In this document: positions 14,023 through 16,283 of the stretch, in pieces | Position numbering within the stretch: the first letter of the stretch is position 1 | Layout: each line of letters opens with the position of its first letter | Assembly: GCA_902497145.1 (NCBI GenBank) | Contig: CABVDR010000055.1 | Location: 1 to 16,283 of the forward strand | Direction: 5' to 3' | DNA: 16,283 bases | Source: an uncultured Oscillospiraceae bacterium | GTDB taxonomy: Bacteria; Bacillota; Clostridia; Oscillospirales; Oscillospiraceae | The notes under the pieces: model-generated | Told to the model about the DNA's origin: nothing | Database searches by the model: none | What the model saw: the letters and a program-made list of their open reading frames with translations, nothing else | Made by a program: the position numbers and the translations under genes

Positions 14023-14976
14023 ATGGCAGAGCATGGAAAGAGCGTGAAGCTGGGAGAAATCATCCGGGAGTTCCAACTGGAGATTTTAAATAAAGGGCCC
14101 AATTACGAGGACGTCCCCCTGACCACGCTGGACGTGAACCGGCCTGGCCTGCCCCTGAGCGGTTTTTTTGAACACTTCGATTCCCGCCGCCTGCTGGTGA
14201 TCGGTCTGACGGAACACACCTACCTGTCCGGCATGGAGCCCCAGGCCAGGCGGGAGAGCTTTGACCGGCTGCTGGACTATCCGGTGCCTGGCCTCATCAT
14301 CACCCGGGAACTGGAGCCGTTCCCCGAGTGTATGGAGATGGCCATCAAGCATGAGCGCACGGTGCTGCGCACCAAGGAGCATACCTCCGCCTTTATGAGC
14401 CGTCTCATCGGCAGCCTCTTTAATCATTTGGCGCCTCAGATCACCCGCTCTGGTGTCATGATGGAGATCTACGGCGAGGGCGTGCTTATTCAGGGCGAGT
14501 CCGGTGTAGGCAAGAGCGAGGTGGCCATTGAACTCATTCAGCGGGGCCACCGCATTATTGCCGATGACGCGGTGGAAATTAAGGCCACCAACCACGGGGC
14601 GCTGATGGCTACGGCTCCCGAGTTGATCCGTCACTATATGGAGCTGCGGGGCATCGGCGTGGTGGATGTGCGCCGCCTGTTCGGTATGAGCGCCATCAAA
14701 ACTGAGCAGGAGATCGACATGGTCATCAAGCTGGAGCCCTGGGATGACAACGCGGTGTATGACCGCCTGGGTCTGGAGGGCGCGGTGACAGAAATTCTGG
14801 GTGTCTCGGTGCCCTGCCTCACCATCCCGGTGAAGCCGGGGCGGAATCTGGCCAGCATTGTAGAGGTGGCGGCCATCAACAACCGCAACCGGAAGATGGG
14901 CCACAACGCGGCCTTGGAGCTGACCCAGAAGATGGATGCTCACTTTAAAAAACTCATGGAAGAGGGAGAAAACTAA
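14023..14976 (+). CDS. hprK: HPr kinase/phosphorylase
   Basis: Bifunctional enzyme that phosphorylates HPr on Ser46 when glycolytic intermediates are high and removes the phosphate when they are low; it is the sensor of CcpA-dependent catabolite repression in Firmicutes. The 317 residues fit the family. The Walker A loop is GESGVGKS at 158-165, followed by HRIIADDAVEI. The HprK signature MELRGIGVVDVRRLFG lies near 206-221. The C-terminal VKPGRNLASIVEVAAINNRNRKMGHNA, typical of the hexamer interface, is intact. A strong promoter drives it, and its stop codon directly abuts the glucokinase start. Confidence 0.97.
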   Translation: MAEHGKSVKLGEIIREFQLEILNKGPNYEDVPLTTLDVNRPGLPLSGFFEHFDSRRLLVIGLTEHTYLSGMEPQARRESFDRLLDYPVPGLIITRELEPFPECMEMAIKHERTVLRTKEHTSAFMSRLIGSLFNHLAPQITRSGVMMEIYGEGVLIQGESGVGKSEVAIELIQRGHRIIADDAVEIKATNHGALMATAPELIRHYMELRGIGVVDVRRLFGMSAIKTEQEIDMVIKLEPWDDNAVYDRLGLEGAVTEILGVSVPCLTIPVKPGRNLASIVEVAAINNRNRKMGHNAALELTQKMDAHFKKLMEEGEN

Positions 14977-15924
14977 ATGTATATCGGTATTGACGTAGGC
15001 GGCACCAACCTGGTGGCCGGCCTGGTGGATGAAAACGGCAAGATCCTGCACAAGGCTTCCTGCCCGGTAGATAAGAGTATGACGGCCGAGGAGCTTACCC
15101 GGCAGCTGGCCAAGCTGTCGTTGCAGGCGGCCAAGGAGGCTAACTGCCCCCTGTCTGAATTGCAGGCGGCGGGCGTGGGCCTGCCCGGTCTGGTGAACAA
15201 CAAGACTGGTATGGTGGTCAAGACCACCAATATGCCCTTCTATAATACCCCCTTCCGGGAGATTTTTCAGGAGGATCTGAAGATCCCCGTCTACCTGGGC
15301 AACGACGCCGACTGCGCTGCGGTGGGTGAGTACTGGGCGGGCTCCGCCAAGGGCTGCGACCCTGCGCTGGTCATCACTCTGGGTACCGGCATTGGCAGCG
15401 GCATGGTCCGTGCCGGCAAGTTGTATATCGGCCATGGCGGCGCCGGCATGGAGGCCGGCCACATGATCATCCACCCCAACGGGGTGCGCTGCGGCTGCGG
15501 CAACCTGGGCTGCTGGGAGCAGTACGGCTCCGCCACCGCCCTGATCCGCCTGACCCGGGAGGAGATGGAGTGCAGCCGGGACAGCCTGCTGTGGAAGCTG
15601 TGCGACGGCGACACCCGCAAGCTGGAGGGACGCACCACCTTCCAGGCGGTACGGCAGGACGACGCCGCGGCCCGGAAAGCTCTGGACCGGTACCTGGAGG
15701 GGCTGTCCATGGGTCTCATCAACCTGGTAAACGTGCTCTTCCCCGAAATTGTGTGTCTGGGCGGCGGCATCAGCAACGCCGACGACGACCTGCTCCTCAA
15801 TCCCCTGCGGGAGCTGGTGCACCGGGGCAGCTTCGACAAGGACCATCTGCCCCGCATCGAGCGGGCCAGCCTGGGCAACGACGCCGGTGTGGTGGGCGCC
15901 GCCATGCTGTGCAACATGTTCTAA
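14977..15924 (+). CDS. glk: ROK-family glucokinase
   Basis: Phosphorylates glucose to glucose-6-phosphate with ATP in the cytoplasm, for sugars that enter without a phosphotransferase system. The 315 residues start with the phosphate-binding DVGGTN (6-11). The catalytic base is Asp110 in GNDADCAAVGE. The ATP site LGTGIGSGMV and the ROK zinc motif are present: Glu159, His162 and Cys172, Cys174, Cys179 in CGCGNLGCWEQYG. A GGG-rich ribosome site (AGAGGGAG) lies inside the end of hprK, so the two are translationally coupled. Other ROK kinases (fructokinase, N-acetylmannosamine kinase) cannot be excluded, but the length and motifs fit bacterial glucokinase best. Confidence 0.92.
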   Translation: MYIGIDVGGTNLVAGLVDENGKILHKASCPVDKSMTAEELTRQLAKLSLQAAKEANCPLSELQAAGVGLPGLVNNKTGMVVKTTNMPFYNTPFREIFQEDLKIPVYLGNDADCAAVGEYWAGSAKGCDPALVITLGTGIGSGMVRAGKLYIGHGGAGMEAGHMIIHPNGVRCGCGNLGCWEQYGSATALIRLTREEMECSRDSLLWKLCDGDTRKLEGRTTFQAVRQDDAAARKALDRYLEGLSMGLINLVNVLFPEIVCLGGGISNADDDLLLNPLRELVHRGSFDKDHLPRIERASLGNDAGVVGAAMLCNMF

Positions 15925-15954
15925 AGGATTCCCGTGCGGACCGAAACGGTCTCC

Positions 15955-15995
15955 ACGCCCCGGCCGGAGCGAGCCCTCCGGCCGGGGCGTATTTT
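15955..15995 (+). terminator. Intrinsic terminator of hprK-glk
   Basis: A perfect 14-bp GC-rich stem, ACGCCCCGGCCGGA (15955-15968) with its complement at 15977-15990, has an 8-nt loop and is followed by ATTTT. It begins 31 nt after the glk stop. Confidence 0.92.
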
Positions 15996-16019
15996 GCCTC
16001 ATAAAGTTTTTTGGTGCTA

Positions 16020-16048
16020 TTCTATTTCAAAGGATAATTTGCTATAAT
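16020..16048 (+). promoter_or_regulatory. Extended -10 promoter of murB
   Basis: A perfect TATAAT (16043-16048) is preceded by TGC, an extended -10. The -35 (TTCTAT, 16020-16025) is weak, at 17 bp. The predicted start is near 16055. Confidence 0.78.
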
Positions 16049-16059
16049 ACATCTATTAG

Positions 16060-16074
16060 GCATTCCATGAATGC
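16060..16074 (+). other. Hairpin at the 5' end of the murB mRNA
   Basis: GCATTC and GAATGC form a perfect 6-bp stem with a CAT loop, about 5 nt into the predicted transcript and ending 11 nt before the GGAGG ribosome site. Confidence 0.5.
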
Positions 16075-16095
16075 ACTGGATTTTTGGAGGTCAAA

Positions 16096-16283
16096 ATGGA
16101 TCGATTTGATCAATTATATAATAACTTATCAAAGCACTGTCCCGGCCTGGAGCTGCTGAAAAACGAGCCCATGGCCCGCCACACCACCTTCCGCATCGGC
16201 GGCCCGGTGCGGCTGATGGCCCTGCCCCGCAGCGAGGGGGAGGTGCTCGCCTGCCTGAGAGAGGAGGAGCGGGCCCGGGTCCG
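16096..16283 (+). CDS. murB: UDP-N-acetylenolpyruvoylglucosamine reductase, N-terminal part (cut by window edge)
   Basis: MurB reduces UDP-GlcNAc-enolpyruvate to UDP-MurNAc with NADPH and FAD, the second step of peptidoglycan precursor synthesis. Only the first 62 codons are inside the window. The FAD-binding start ARHTTFRIGGPVRLMALP (27-44) is diagnostic, with Thr30, Arg33, Gly35 and Gly36 as usual. GGAGG lies 5 nt before the ATG. The first dozen codons are clearly A/T-rich in contrast with the GC-rich rest, as often seen at well-translated starts. In many Firmicutes murB near hprK is followed by rapZ, yvcK and whiA, which may lie beyond the edge. Confidence 0.93.
   Translation, partial: MDRFDQLYNNLSKHCPGLELLKNEPMARHTTFRIGGPVRLMALPRSEGEVLACLREEERARV

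Noticed and set aside
13782..14102. Longer N-terminus for L28
   Set aside because: The extension crosses the rpmB promoter and the hprK start; L28 with CxxC begins at the canonical MAKCEFC after a good ribosome site.
14086..16002. Very long minus-strand open frame opposite hprK and glk
   Set aside because: It spans two clearly recognised genes and a terminator, has no ribosome site, and its translation looks like reversed-frame composition.
1..16283. CRISPR array, tRNA/rRNA, insertion sequence or prophage
   Set aside because: No regularly spaced repeats, tRNA-like cloverleafs, transposase or integrase motifs were seen on reading both strands.

Overview
This 16.3 kb window looks like a chromosomal core segment of a GC-rich, Gram-positive gut Clostridia, probably Oscillospirales (a Flavonifractor/Pseudoflavonifractor-like lineage). 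The genus is inferred from gene style only. The basis is Firmicutes gene order (dprA-topA-trmFO; plsX-acpP-rnc; hprK followed by murB), folate-dependent TrmFO, HPr kinase, a zinc-type L28, strong AGGAGG ribosome binding sites and sigma-A promoters with 17-bp spacers. No transposase, CRISPR array, tRNA or rRNA was found.

Layout. 26-1258 (-): MFS transporter, divergent from dprA (1379-2608), topA (2667-5027) and trmFO (5083-6387), which cover DNA uptake/recombination, supercoiling and tRNA U54 methylation. 6384-6930: an AT-richer module with a small minus-strand protein (DUF6809-like) divergent from an XRE-type repressor, sharing a 17-bp inverted repeat with an embedded strong promoter. The repressor runs straight into plsX (6947-7975). 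acpP (8112-8345) and rnc (8423-9097) follow, each ending at a terminator. 9098-9469 has no protein gene but holds a promoter with a perfect palindrome, a predicted ~160-nt structured RNA ending at a strong terminator, and then a second promoter for an AI-2E-family membrane protein (9470-10609).

On the minus strand, fhs (10662-12329) lies behind a ZTP-type riboswitch with an intrinsic terminator (12365-12478). Its promoter overlaps the end of a LysR-type regulator (12510-13454), and upstream of that is rpmB (13593-13781). Divergent from rpmB is hprK (14023-14976), fused without a gap to a ROK glucokinase (14977-15924). Then come a terminator and the start of murB (from 16096, cut by the window edge).

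Functional links: fhs produces 10-formyl-THF for purine synthesis, so ZTP/ZMP sensing fits it. PlsX and ACP both handle acyl chains for phospholipid synthesis. HprK and glucokinase link sugar phosphorylation to carbon catabolite control. The least explained parts are the 9170-9367 RNA unit, whose C-rich loop carries three CCUCC (anti-Shine-Dalgarno) motifs, and the XRE/inverted-repeat module placed in front of plsX.
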